Shown piece after piece: positions 39,233-49,012 of a stretch of DNA of 64,000 nt. A model generated the notes under the pieces. That model was given only the letters and a program-made list of their open reading frames with translations, was not told the origin of the DNA and searched no databases. Position 1 is the first letter of the stretch. The number at the start of each line of letters is the position of its first letter. Source of the DNA: Dictyobacter kobayashii (GTDB lineage Bacteria > Chloroflexota > Ktedonobacteria > Ktedonobacterales > Ktedonobacteraceae); the NCBI RefSeq assembly GCF_003967555.1, contig NZ_BIFS01000001.1:4154001-4218000 (forward strand), in the 5' to 3' direction. Made by a program: the position numbers and the translations under genes.

Positions 39233-40288
39233 TCAAAGGTCAGGCGGGAACAGAGGTTTGGCCGGTTTCACGACGGATGATGGGGCAACTTTGGTGCCGA
39301 ACAATTCTATCGAGTGCATGATCTTGTCGTGGGGCATAGCTCCGAGGCTTGATTGCATCAAGAAGCGCTGGTGCCCAAAGATTTTGTGTTGATAAAGGAT
39401 CTTTTCAATGACTTCCTCGGGACTGCCAACCAGCAGCGCGCCGCGTAGCGAACGGGATGCATCGAAGTTCCCTCGACTGAAGCCGGACCAGCCGCGCTCC
39501 CGGCCCAGTTTATTCATCATTGATGCGTAATCCGGGAAGAATTCGTCGGCTGCCTGTTGGGAGGTGTCAGCGACATAGCCATGCGAGTTGATCCCCACTG
39601 GTAGGATTGCTGGATCATGTCCGGCCTGCTGGCTGGCCTGACGGTAGAGTTTGATCAAAGGAGCGAAGCGGGCAGGCTCACCTCCAATGATCGCGAGGGC
39701 AAGTGGCAGGCCAAGCGTGCCCGCACGCACCACCGAGGCGGGCGTACCGCCGACTGCGACCCAGACCGGCAAAGGGCTCTGGATAGGGCGAGGATACACA
39801 CCGAGATCATCGAGGGTGGGCCGTAACTGTCCCGACCATGTGACGCGCTCTGATTCGCGGAGACGAAGTAGGAGATCGAGCTTCTCGGCGAACAACGGCT
39901 CGTAATCGTCGAGGTCATAGCCGAAGAGCGGGAACGACTCGATAAATGAGCCACGGCCAGCCATGATCTCTGCGCGTCCACCGGATAGCAGATCCAGGGT
40001 CGCGAAATTCTGGAATACGCGCACCGGATCATCAGAGCTCAAGACGGTGACCGCGCTCGTCAGGCGGATCTTTCGCGTACGTTCGGCCGCCGCTGCCAGG
40101 ACTACCGCGGGCGCCGAGACGGCATATTCAGGGCGATGGTGTTCCCCAACCCCGAAAACATCCAGGCCAACCTGGTCGGCCAGTTCAATCTCCTCGATAA
40201 GGTTGCGCAGACGCTGTGCAGGACTGATTCTCTCACCCGTATGTGGGGAAGGCGCCATATCTGCGAATGTATAGATACCCAGTTCCAT
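39233..40288 (-). CDS. LLM class flavin-dependent oxidoreductase
   Basis: A 351-residue luciferase-like monooxygenase. MELGIYTFADMAP and DQVGLDVFGVGEHHRPEYAVS are followed by IRLTSAVTVLSSDDPVRVFQ and SGGRAEIMAGRGS, the usual flavin-binding barrel segments. The GEHH and LSSDDP motifs point to the FMN-type branch related to bacterial luciferase rather than strict F420 enzymes. The ATG at 40288 lies 8 bp after AAGGAG; the frame is open to 40447. Confidence 0.9.
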   Translation of the reverse strand: MELGIYTFADMAPSPHTGERISPAQRLRNLIEEIELADQVGLDVFGVGEHHRPEYAVSAPAVVLAAAAERTRKIRLTSAVTVLSSDDPVRVFQNFATLDLLSGGRAEIMAGRGSFIESFPLFGYDLDDYEPLFAEKLDLLLRLRESERVTWSGQLRPTLDDLGVYPRPIQSPLPVWVAVGGTPASVVRAGTLGLPLALAIIGGEPARFAPLIKLYRQASQQAGHDPAILPVGINSHGYVADTSQQAADEFFPDYASMMNKLGRERGWSGFSRGNFDASRSLRGALLVGSPEEVIEKILYQHKIFGHQRFLMQSSLGAMPHDKIMHSIELFGTKVAPSSVVKPAKPLFPPDL

Positions 40289-40456
40289 TAATGGACTCCT
40301 TGCAAGGTCGATATTTGATGGAAGCGCGCACAGGTCCGGTTCTGTCAGCGTACGCTGGCGGTATAGTCGTAGCGGCGCCACTTTTTTACTAATTATTTGT
40401 ATGTAGCTTACAATAAGATTGTACGCTCTAAGATGAGCATCCGTCAAGTCAGGTGC

Positions 40457-40629
40457 GCGCTATCCAGGGCTTTTTAATGTTCGTCCAGAGATCACGAGCA
40501 AGCGATACGATGAACCTTCTTTCAGGTGTGGAGTGTGCGTGGTAGGCGGCCGCGGCCGCCTACCACGCACACTACCAACCCGTGCCAAAGAGGAACATTA
40601 AAAAGCCCTGTGCGCTATCAGGCGCTATC
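40457..40629. mobile_element. Nested palindromic, MITE-like element
   Basis: Outer 18-bp perfect inverted repeats (40465-40482 and 40593-40610) enclose a loop-less 42-bp perfect palindrome (40532-40573) whose centre is GGCGGCCGCGGCCGCC. GCGCTATC flanks the element on both sides (40457-40464 and 40612-40619) and occurs once more at 40622-40629. There is no coding capacity. The layout suggests a miniature inverted-repeat transposable element with target-site duplication, though a strong transcription or recombination hairpin cannot be excluded. Confidence 0.5.
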
Positions 40630-40852
40630 AAAATGATAAGCTTAATACGTTTTAAGTTAAAAGCTATCTAATAATGAGATTTGCTCATGATTAGTTGATA
40701 GTACGTGACGTCTATTTTACTGGTATGCTGATTGGGGAATACCAGCAAGTAACATAAATCTTACCTGCTGGTATTTTTATTGTAAAAGATGTTAAATTTG
40801 GCCAAGATTATGTATAATAGGCTTGAATTTAATGGGTAGGATATAAAATGTA
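40630..40852. other. Region upstream of the NACHT gene, with terminator-like hairpin
   Basis: Holds a 15-bp stem with one mismatch (40738-40752 with 40761-40775) followed by TTTATTG, a terminator or attenuator about 75 bp before the NACHT start. No gene is seen. GTATAATAGGC near 40812 could be a -10 element. Confidence 0.4.
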
Positions 40853-41683
40853 ATGATGATGCTAAGGGCAAAAAGAAGAAAACGTGTATTGGAGCAAATA
40901 CATGATACCTGGATTAAGGGTGCACTAGAACCTTCCCTGACTAATATTTCCTATATTCATATATCGTTATTATCCTGGACGATGGCGGATGCGCTGAAGT
41001 CAGCTCAGCAGGTGCCTATCTCAAGCTCGGATCTGGTTAATGCGTATCATGCAAGCGGTCATCGCTTTATTATTCTTGGTGATGAGGGTGCAGGAAAAAC
41101 GACTTTGTTATTGGAAATGTTGCGCGGCCTGTTGCTGCAGGCTGAGCAGGATGAGCAAGCACCGATTCCTGTGATGTTCCACCTTGCATCCTGGACCACA
41201 AAATGCCAGCCTCTGGAGAAGTGGTTAGATGAAGAATGGAAGACACTGTATCCCACGGGTAAGTTTAATGCGGGGGAATTCCTTGTTCTACTCGATGGCT
41301 TCGATACTATACGTGAGGAGCTCCAGTGCATCTGTTATCAGGCTATCAACGCCTATCAAAATCTTTATCCTCACATCCCACTCGTGCTTTGTTGCCGCAA
41401 CATGGACTACGAGCGTTTCCAGGAACCAGTAAAACCACATAGCGTTGTCCAGCTTCAGCTATTAAGCGCTGATCAGATCGATGCATATATATCAAGTACT
41501 CCATGTGGCCAGGTTGCTGTGAGAAAACTCCTGGATGCTGATCCTGAGTTATATGCACTGCTGCATCGCCCCTTGCCGTTGGCGATGCTAACGGCTCTCT
41601 ATCAAGAATCTACGCCGGTTGCTATCACTGGCAAGCAACCAGCAATACAAGTAAGCACAAAAACACCCGTGAGGGCCACATAA
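40853..41683 (+). CDS. Truncated NACHT-domain NTPase
   Basis: A 276-residue fragment of a STAND ATPase. N-terminal RKRVLEQIHDTWIKGALEPS is the usual pre-NACHT helix of this group; Walker A is GDEGAGKTTLL and Walker B is FLVLLDGFD, followed by LVLCCRN and the winged segment LHRPLPLAMLTALYQ. Full-length relatives carry several hundred further residues (helical, repeat or membrane domains). Here the frame ends inside a terminator hairpin, so the last nine residues are encoded by the terminator arm. Probably a truncated remnant, although the ATPase core is intact. Confidence 0.7.
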   Translation: MMMLRAKRRKRVLEQIHDTWIKGALEPSLTNISYIHISLLSWTMADALKSAQQVPISSSDLVNAYHASGHRFIILGDEGAGKTTLLLEMLRGLLLQAEQDEQAPIPVMFHLASWTTKCQPLEKWLDEEWKTLYPTGKFNAGEFLVLLDGFDTIREELQCICYQAINAYQNLYPHIPLVLCCRNMDYERFQEPVKPHSVVQLQLLSADQIDAYISSTPCGQVAVRKLLDADPELYALLHRPLPLAMLTALYQESTPVAITGKQPAIQVSTKTPVRAT

Positions 41684-41709
41684 AATTGACCCTCACGGGT
41701 GTTTTTGTG
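41656..41709. terminator. Bidirectional terminator overlapping the NACHT 3' end
   Basis: Perfect 20-bp inverted repeat (41656-41675 with 41690-41709), A-rich before and T-rich after, serving the convergent NACHT and aldo/keto reductase genes. The NACHT stop codon lies in its loop. Confidence 0.85.
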
Positions 41710-41721
41710 TTGTTTCTCTTC

Positions 41722-42764
41722 TTAACGGTCTTTATAAAATGGGACCGCTAGCGGGTTGCGCTCGGCAAAGGGGCGCTGATGCCAGTATGGATAGATGGTA
41801 GGGATCTCGCTGGCCTTGTCGAGTTTTGTGACCTGCTCGGCTGTAAGGTTCCAGTCAACCGCACCAAGATTGTGCTTGAGCTGTTCTTCGTTGCGAGCGC
41901 CGACGATGACGCTGGCGACTGTGGGACGTTGCAGTAACCAGTTCAAGGCGATCTGAGCCACCGACTTGCCCGTCTCCTCAGCTATTTCGTCGAGTGCATC
42001 CACGATCTCGTACAACTTCTCGTCGGAGATACGAGATCCTTCAGAGCCAATCTGTTTTACACGACTGCCCTCGGGGGCTGGCTGGTTGCGGCGGATCTTT
42101 CCTGAAAGGACACCAGAGGCCAGTGGACTCCAGACGATAGTGCCGACCTTCTGATCGAGCGCGAGCGGCATCAGTTCCCATTCATACTCACGTCCGGCCA
42201 GAGAGTAAAAAGCCTGGTGGGCCACGTAACGTGTCCAACCGTAGTTCTGCGCTGTAGCTAGAGACTTCATCAGGTGCCAGCCAGAGAAATTGGAGCAGGC
42301 GATATAGCGTACCTTGCCACTCTGGACCAGTGTATCGAGTGTCCGCAACGTCTCTTCGACAGGTGTAAGTGCATCGAAGCCATGCATCGTATAGATATCG
42401 ATATGATCTGTCTTCAAGCGGCGCAGGCTGTCCTCACAGGACTTGATCAGGTGATGGCGCGAGGAACCCAGTTCGTTCGGTCCATCGTCCATGCGGAAAG
42501 TTGCCTTCGTCGAGATAAGCAACTGGTCCCGCCGTCCTGCGATGGCCTGCCCAAGAACTTCTTCCGCCAGGCCTTTAGAATAGGCGTCGGCTGTATCGAA
42601 CAGGTTGACGCCTGCCTCCAGGCAGATATCGACCAGGCGACGTGCCTCATCCACATTAGTATTGCCCCAGGCGCTAAAAAAAGCATTCCCACCGCCAAAG
42701 GTAGCCGTCCCAAAGCTAAGGCGGAAACTTTCAGTCCAGAACCACCAAGTTGTCTATATTCCAT
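41722..42764 (-). CDS. Aldo/keto reductase (frameshifted near the N-terminus)
   Basis: Repaired length 347 residues. MEYRQLGGSGLKVSALALG begins the protein; the frame breaks near 42710 (one G missing) and resumes TATFGGGNAFFSAWGNTNVD. The catalytic tetrad is visible: Asp and Tyr in DTADAYSKG, Lys in LISTKATF and His in IYTMHGFD. The C-terminus carries SVIVGARNEEQL, the NADPH-binding region of AKR12-like bacterial enzymes. GAGGAG precedes the ATG at 42764. Confidence 0.88.
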
Positions 42765-43056
42765 CGGGTTGCTCCTCTTTTCTACTGTCTACTGCTTACA
42801 ACAAATATGTGAGCTTGAGAATGAACATCTCCATCATTGTCTCTTTCGTTGGAAGGCCAAAAAACAAAAAGTAGCCCATAGATCATTTCTAATGGGTAGC
42901 TTGTTCTTCCTCGTGAAAATGATACTGGATGTGGAGGATGGGTCTCCCCCTGAACCTTTATCTTACAATAAAACGTGGGTTAATTGCTTGTCGGGCTAAT
43001 AAAAATCTTTCGTCTGTGTGCGATCCCGATTGAGTGCTCACATGCATGCGTTTCAT
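42765..43056. other. Intergenic region
   Basis: Nothing recognisable apart from the probable promoter of the aldo/keto reductase gene. Confidence 0.4.
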
Positions 43057-44280
43057 TCACGAGTGAATTTGCAGAAGTCGCTTCATGTTCGCGCCTCGTG
43101 CAACCTGCCACGGAGTCAATCCGCCCTTCCCTTTTGCATGAAGATCGGCTCCTCGTGAGATGAGGAAAGCCACCATGTCTGTCTTTCCACACTTGACTGC
43201 ACGATGCAAAGGTGTATCGCCCAACTTGTCTCGTGCCTCTGCGTCGGCTCCGCAATCCAGTAACGCTTCAGCAACCAAAACGTTTCCCCGGCGCGCTGCC
43301 ATGTGGAGTGCTGTGCAGTGTTTGAGCTTCTCCTGAGCGTTGACATTGGCACCACTATGGGTCAGGGCACGAACGATTGTGGCTCCCTGCGCTCCATGTA
43401 ACGCATTGCCGACGAAATACAGCGGAGTGTGTCCCCATTGGTCTCTCGCGTTGGCGTCTGCTCCCAGATGCAGAAGGAGGTCCACAATAGTGAGGCTCCC
43501 CTGGCCTGCCACCTCATGTAAGAGCGTGCGGTCGTAGGTGAAACGCTCCTGCACGAGGTCAGGGATGCTAATAAGTGTTTGACGCACATAGTCCAGTAGA
43601 GCATGCTGATTGCTGCTGCTCAGGATCGCGAGAAAACTCAGGAATGCTGCGCGGTCCCTGGTAAAGGAAGCCTGCACCATAGGGCTCTCGATCACTGCCA
43701 GAACAGCACCGGCGTTTCCCTGGCGCACGGCGGCGACCAGATCCTCCAGCATCTGTTGTGCCTGCCACCGCTCTTCGATGTCTTGCTGAAGGCGAGAGGT
43801 TTCCCGTTCATTCTGGCGCTCAACGGGCTGCGGCAGGAGTGAAGGAAACTCATTCGTTGCCTCTGATGGTTGGTTGATGAAAAAGGTTGACGATTGAGCA
43901 AAAAACCAGCGTAAGGCACTGCGCATCGGCTCCTTGATATGTATCTCATCAATCGCCAGAACCATATTGGTGAGCCAGGCATCTCTCTCCTTCTGTCCAA
44001 TGGCAAACCGTAGATGCGCTTCGCGCAGGGAGAGTGACCACCGACGTGACGCATACTCGCATGGTCCACCGAAGAACTGGATGAAGAAGGCAGCAAGTGC
44101 CTCGATAGGACACCCTTTGAGGGTTGGTGGATACAACGGACGCAGTATCGGGTCGTGCTCAACGTGAGCATAGAAGGCTACCGCGAGTCTTCGGCAGGTA
44201 TCCATCCCACCAAGTGCGTGATACAGATCAACACCTTGCGAGTTGGCTTCCTTAGCAGAAAAAACTGACTCAAGATCCAT
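43057..44280 (-). CDS. Group II truncated hemoglobin fused to ankyrin repeats
   Basis: A 407-residue fusion. Residues about 18-135 are a trHb2 (trHbO-like) globin: FY at 36-37 (B9/B10), the FFGGP loop, proximal His at 89 in LREAHLRFAIG, and Trp at 102 (G8), all needed for heme and ligand binding. A coiled linker (NERETSRLQQDIEERWQAQQ) leads to an additional helical stretch and then about four ankyrin repeats (RTLLHEVAGQGSLTIVDLLL, GHTPLYF, CTALHMAARRGNVLVAEALL, GDTPLHRAVKCGKTDMVAFL). Heme binding O2 or NO may be relayed to a partner protein by the ankyrins. The ATG at 44280 is preferred to 44292/44316. Confidence 0.87.
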   Translation of the reverse strand: MDLESVFSAKEANSQGVDLYHALGGMDTCRRLAVAFYAHVEHDPILRPLYPPTLKGCPIEALAAFFIQFFGGPCEYASRRWSLSLREAHLRFAIGQKERDAWLTNMVLAIDEIHIKEPMRSALRWFFAQSSTFFINQPSEATNEFPSLLPQPVERQNERETSRLQQDIEERWQAQQMLEDLVAAVRQGNAGAVLAVIESPMVQASFTRDRAAFLSFLAILSSSNQHALLDYVRQTLISIPDLVQERFTYDRTLLHEVAGQGSLTIVDLLLHLGADANARDQWGHTPLYFVGNALHGAQGATIVRALTHSGANVNAQEKLKHCTALHMAARRGNVLVAEALLDCGADAEARDKLGDTPLHRAVKCGKTDMVAFLISRGADLHAKGKGGLTPWQVARGANMKRLLQIHS

Positions 44281-44721
44281 CTTTGCACCCATCCTTTCAC
44301 TTCGGGAGGAGATCATTTGACTTTATTCTAGCAGAAGAAGTTATCTTTAGATATGCTTCTTTTCCTCCAGGCGACAGACGGGAAAGCGTGTTTTCCCACA
44401 CCTTGTCGCAGGCCAGGAACTCCAATAGGAAAAATCACCCTCCAGAGGAAGTAAGCGGTGGGCATCACCAGAAGTAAGATAGACCAGGATTTGACGCAGT
44501 TTACTATTTATAGATATGCTGAATGACATGCCATATCTTGCGCATTTCCTCGATAAACTGTACAATCTTTAGTGCCATAAAAAGGTTAAGATGTCTTGGG
44601 CACGTGTGCGGCAGGCACAATCTCTTCATGCAGCAATGTATCGTGCCTGCTGCGTCCGCTGTATCGGTAATCTTCTTTGACTGCCGGACCCCGATGCTCA
44701 GTATGTTGAAAGGAATAGATA
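44281..44721. other. Divergent intergenic region with 11-bp inverted repeat
   Basis: No supported gene. GCGGCAGGCAC (44608-44618) and GTGCCTGCTGC (44643-44653) form an inverted repeat with one mismatch about 70 bp before the hydrolase start and may be an operator. Confidence 0.4.
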
Positions 44722-45690
44722 ATGACGACCAGAGCTCTTGTTGATCCTGAGCTTGCAGCTATACTTGATCAGATCCCCAACGTAGAACTGACTGAAGAAA
44801 TCGTAAAGCAGGTGCGGGCCAGGGAGCAGACAATGAGATCTCAAAAGCTTTCGAACCTTCCTCCGTTTCCTGACATTGAGGTGATTGAGCGCTTTGTGCC
44901 TGGTCCAGAAGGGGCACCCGAGGTGCGGGTACTGGTCTACCTGCCGAGCTCGGTGGAGGCAGCGCGATCTTCCTTGCTCTGGATACATGGGGGTGGATAT
45001 ATTATGGGCACTCCTGAACAGGAAGATCCCCTGGTAAAAAACATAGTGTCAGCCATTGGATGTGTGGCTGTCTCGGTAGACCACCGCTTGCCTCCTGAGA
45101 CACGCCATCCTGGTCCAGTCGAGGATTGTTATGCCGCCTTGAAGTGGCTGCATATGCATGCGAGCGAACTTGGAGTTGATCCATCTCGCATCGCGATTGG
45201 GGGAAGTAGCGCAGGAGGGGGATTGGCCGCTGCGCTTGGCTTGCTCGCTCGTGATCGGGGGGAGATCTCCGTGGCATTCCAACTTCTGATCGCTCCCATG
45301 CTCGATGATCGCACCTGTACATTGACAGAACTGCATCCATACACTGGAGAATTTATATGGACTCGTGAAGCCAATCGCTTTGGCTGGACCTCCCTGTTAG
45401 GCCAGGAACCAGGCTTGCCCGATGTTTCGCCATACGCGGCGGCGGCACGCGCTGAGCATTTAGAGGGCCTCCCTCCCACATTCATCAATGTCGGAGCCCT
45501 GGATCTATTTCTGGAAGAAGATCTGGAGTATGCTCGCCGCCTCACGCGAGCAGGGGTGCCAACGGAGTTCCATATCTATCCCGGAGCCTACCACGGTTTC
45601 AGGATGGTCCCGGACGCACAGGTGACCCGGACCGCCGCACGAGATCAGATTGCAGCTTTGAAACGTGCCCTTGGTGATCCTCACCACTAA
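44722..45690 (+). CDS. Alpha/beta hydrolase, hormone-sensitive-lipase family
   Basis: A 322-residue esterase. The oxyanion motif HGGGYIMG, nucleophile elbow GGSSAGGGLAAA (GxSxG), acid residue in VGALDLFLEEDLEYA and histidine in PGAYHGF form a complete triad. It belongs to the bacterial HSL (family IV) esterases that cleave short acyl esters in the cytoplasm. Confidence 0.92.
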   Translation: MTTRALVDPELAAILDQIPNVELTEEIVKQVRAREQTMRSQKLSNLPPFPDIEVIERFVPGPEGAPEVRVLVYLPSSVEAARSSLLWIHGGGYIMGTPEQEDPLVKNIVSAIGCVAVSVDHRLPPETRHPGPVEDCYAALKWLHMHASELGVDPSRIAIGGSSAGGGLAAALGLLARDRGEISVAFQLLIAPMLDDRTCTLTELHPYTGEFIWTREANRFGWTSLLGQEPGLPDVSPYAAAARAEHLEGLPPTFINVGALDLFLEEDLEYARRLTRAGVPTEFHIYPGAYHGFRMVPDAQVTRTAARDQIAALKRALGDPHH

Positions 45691-45711
45691 CATGCATGCC
45701 AGCAATGCTGT

Positions 45712-48290
45712 TCAGGCAACTCCAATCTCACCATTTTCCACCTGGATCTCAATTAAACGTGCATAGAAACCACGGCGTTGGAGCAGACGCTTATGGGTGC
45801 CCTGCTCCACGATACGCCCTTGATCCAGTACCAGAATGAGATCTGCGTTACGGATCGTACTTAAGCGGTGCGCAATTACGATCTGGGTGCAAGAAAGATT
45901 GTTGAGGCTCTGCTCAACCGCCCGCTCGGTCGTAACATCCAGGGCACTGGTGGCCTCGTCGAGCAAGATCAGAGCGGGATGGTTTGCCAGCGCGCGCGCC
46001 AATGCCAGACGTTGCCGTTGTCCACCCGAAAAGACACTACCGCCTTCTGACAACAATGTTTCGTAGCCCATCGGCATCTTCTCGATGTCTTCATGGATAG
46101 CTGCCGCTTGAGCGGCTCTCATAATCTGCTTCATATCCATATCCGGATTATTGAACGCGATATTTTCACGCACCGATCCACTGAAAATGAACGCTTCCTG
46201 CAGGACAACCCCAAACTGGCGTCTTACCTCCTGATAATTGAGTTTCTGCAGCGGTATACCATCATATAGTATCTCGCCTCTGGTCGGGGTTATCAGGCCG
46301 ATGAGCAATTTGCCCAGCGTGCTCTTGCCTGAGCCTGTTTTGCCGACCAGTGCCACCTTTTGTCCGGGCCGAATACGTACCGCAATATCATTCAAAATAG
46401 GTGGCGTATTAGGATCGTACTGAAAGCTTACCTGCCTTAGTTCGAGGCTCCCTCGTAACCTGGGGGGGAGCTGAACCTGCTGGAGGTCTTGTTCCGGGTC
46501 GCTCCCAAGCACGTCAGCCAGGCGATCGAAATGCGCATGCGCTATCTGTAGCTTTTGTCCACTGGAAGCCAATGAACTGAGTGGGACCAGAAATGAAACC
46601 GCCAGGGTACTGAGCGCTAGCATAGAGCCCACTGACATTGTGCCATTGATTACCTGGGTAGCTCCTATCCAGAGCAGTAGCAGAGGTGATAGGAACTGCA
46701 GGATCTCAAACGCAATACCGACGATGGCCTGAAGATAGTTGCGCTGGTTAGAGATATTCATTTCGTCAAAAAGAGGTTTGTCCAGCGAGCCAGCGCTCGC
46801 TGTTCCGCTCCGGCTGCCTTCACAGTCGCAATCCCGGCCAGGACCTCATTCAGGTAGCCTTGCGTTTTTCCCTGAGCAATCAGATCGCGCATGGTCAGGT
46901 GGCGGATCGCCGAGGCCGTCGTCAACAGTAAGCCTACTTGAAGCGCGCCGATCACCACCGTAACGCCAGCAAATAGTTTCGACTGCACTATCAAGACGAT
47001 CAGATAGATAATGACAGAAGATCCGTCGAGCAAGGTAGAGATTAGCTGACTTGTTAGCAGGTCGCGGATGGCCGAGTTGCTCTCTGTACGCGCGAGCAGA
47101 TCACCATTCAGACGCATCTGAAAAAAGCGATAGGATAAACTAAGGAGATGTTCAAGAAAGTGCAGCATCATTTGTGCATCAATACGTGTTTGCAGATAGA
47201 TAAGCAAAGACACACGTAGTAGTTTCATGACCCCTTGCATCATAATCAGGAAGAGCATGCATATTCCGAGCATGATCAGGAGGTTAGCAGCTTTTGTCGG
47301 GATGATGTAGTCTATGATGATTTGCGTCAACAGCGGTGCCCCGAGCCCGAGAATTTGTAGCAAGAGAGAGATGCCAATAATCTGGCTGACAACCCCTTGC
47401 ATGTTTGGTAGCGTGCGCAGATAGGTCCACAGCGAAAGCGTGCGTGTTGACGCCTGCCGCTCGAAGCTTGCTCCTGGCTCAAGCATGATCAAGATACCTG
47501 TAAAGCTCTCTTCAAATTCTGCATATGATAATCTTCTGCGCCCTGTTGCTGGATCAATGATATCGACATGTCTGCCAGAGTAGCGCTCAACAACTACGAA
47601 ATGATTAAATTCCCAGTGGGCAATGGCTGGCAAGGTAAGGTAGCGGAAATCGTTCTTTTTCAACGAAACGCTGCGTACTCGTAGTCCATATTGGCGAGCA
47701 GCCTTAACAATGGCCAGTGCGGTGAGTCCATCGCGGCCCACGCCGCAGCGTTCCTGAACATCCGAAACACTCACGGAACAGCCATAATAATTCAAGATCA
47801 TCGCCAGGCAACAGGCACCACATTCAACCGCACTCATCTGTCTTAGTTCATGGACACGACGCCAGCGTTTCTTGCGGCGAGGAGAGGATGTAGCTGACGA
47901 TGATTGTTGTTTGGGTTCCGGTGTTTCAGGTTGGACCAATTGCAGGGTTGAGGAGGCTTGAATTGGTGCTGCTGTTGCCTTCTTTTGAGCTTGCCCCTGT
48001 CTTCTCATATCTTGTTGCGCGGCAGGGAATGTACGTGAAATCTCTTTTTTTGTGACAGCCGGTATTGGACGACTGGGCAATGAAAGAAGATGGGGACCAG
48101 CGGTTGTGGTCTTATTTGTCTGTTGGCTTTGTTCAGGAAGGGTAGGGTTGGCAGAAAACGACGGGGTCGATGGCTCAGTTTCACGAGAAAAGCTGGGTAA
48201 CAAAAGTCGAGGAGGCACCTGGGGGTTCTGTTGATTTTTTCGTGCTAAGCCTTTTCCTAAAAATTGTTTCTGCTGTTTCTTTTCCATCAT
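45712..48290 (-). CDS. C39 peptidase / ABC exporter for double-glycine peptides (PCAT, frameshifted)
   Basis: Peptidase-containing ABC transporter, about 859 residues repaired. A disordered Gln/Pro/Ser-rich arm (~150 residues) precedes a C39 protease with Cys in SAVECGACCLAMIL, His in AHWEFNHFVVVERY and Asp in IIDPATGRR. Six TM helices follow, then an ATPase with Walker A LVGKTGSGKST, signature FSGGQRQRLALARAL and Walker B LILLDEATSALD. The frame breaks near 46770, one T missing in FFDEM. It would cleave the leader of the 86-residue peptide encoded upstream at its GG site and export the product. Confidence 0.88.
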
Positions 48291-48294
48291 GAAC

Positions 48295-48879
48295 CTATAC
48301 CTTTGCTTTCCCGAGAATTTGCTTGAAGCCAGGCAGTAAAGAGAGCACACTCTGCGATCCCGTCTGAATCTGAGCGTTGCATAGGCTACCTGCGTATACC
48401 CGTGTTGAAGCGGTGGGACTTAGAGTGATAGTGACGGTATTGGATGGTCCAATGATTACCTGTGCCAGCCCTCCTTGTAGCTTGAAGCGGCTACGTGCTT
48501 CATCTGGACTAATGAGGTTGTTATCCACATGTTCGACCATGCCAGATACGTTGGTGGGTGTCGCGCCAATGCTGACAACTACAGGCTGCCCGTTATGCAA
48601 TTGTGCCAGTTGACCCGGTGCGAAAAAGAGTTCCGCCACTACCTCTGTCCCGGCTTGCCCGGCTACTTTGCGCTCTATAACTACTCCCTGACCCTGGATG
48701 ACTATGGGTACCTGAATCGAGAGCGCGAAGCCAGCGGCAGCAAAAAGTGTGAGCAGGAAAATCCAGAAGAAGATCAAGGCAGGTGGATACGACACACGTA
48801 GCAATACCTCTTGCTCTTGTTTCTGCTGATAGCGCTCTATGGCACCTTCTCGGAAGATAGGTCGTTCTGACGTCGGCAT
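48295..48879 (-). CDS. HlyD-like adaptor of the peptide exporter
   Basis: A 194-residue membrane fusion/accessory protein. One N-terminal helix (ALIFFWIFLLTLFAAAGFAL) is followed by beta-barrel/lipoyl-like strands (VVIERKVAGQAGTEVVAELFF, GQPVVVSIG). It is short compared with Gram-negative HlyD and lacks the coiled coil, as in NHLM-type or lactococcal accessory proteins. It lies between the peptide gene and the C39-ABC gene; the stop is 4 bp before the exporter start. Confidence 0.8.
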   Translation of the reverse strand: MPTSERPIFREGAIERYQQKQEQEVLLRVSYPPALIFFWIFLLTLFAAAGFALSIQVPIVIQGQGVVIERKVAGQAGTEVVAELFFAPGQLAQLHNGQPVVVSIGATPTNVSGMVEHVDNNLISPDEARSRFKLQGGLAQVIIGPSNTVTITLSPTASTRVYAGSLCNAQIQTGSQSVLSLLPGFKQILGKAKV

Positions 48880-48898
48880 AACATGTCCTCATGAATAG

Positions 48899-48949
48899 AC
48901 AAGGCAAAGTCTAACACATTGGCAGCACTGTGTTATATCTTTGCCTTGT
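48899..48949 (-). promoter_or_regulatory. Intercistronic hairpin between peptide gene and exporter genes
   Basis: 11-bp outer arms (48899-48909 with 48939-48949) and a 7-bp inner pair (48912-48918 with 48929-48935). It likely acts as a partial terminator or mRNA stabiliser so that the peptide is made in excess over its transporter. Confidence 0.55.
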
Positions 48950-49012
48950 CATGTTGGTATTCCTGAGTTTAGAACACGAAGTCTGTCATCAGTTCAGGAA
49001 ATCTGTCATCTG

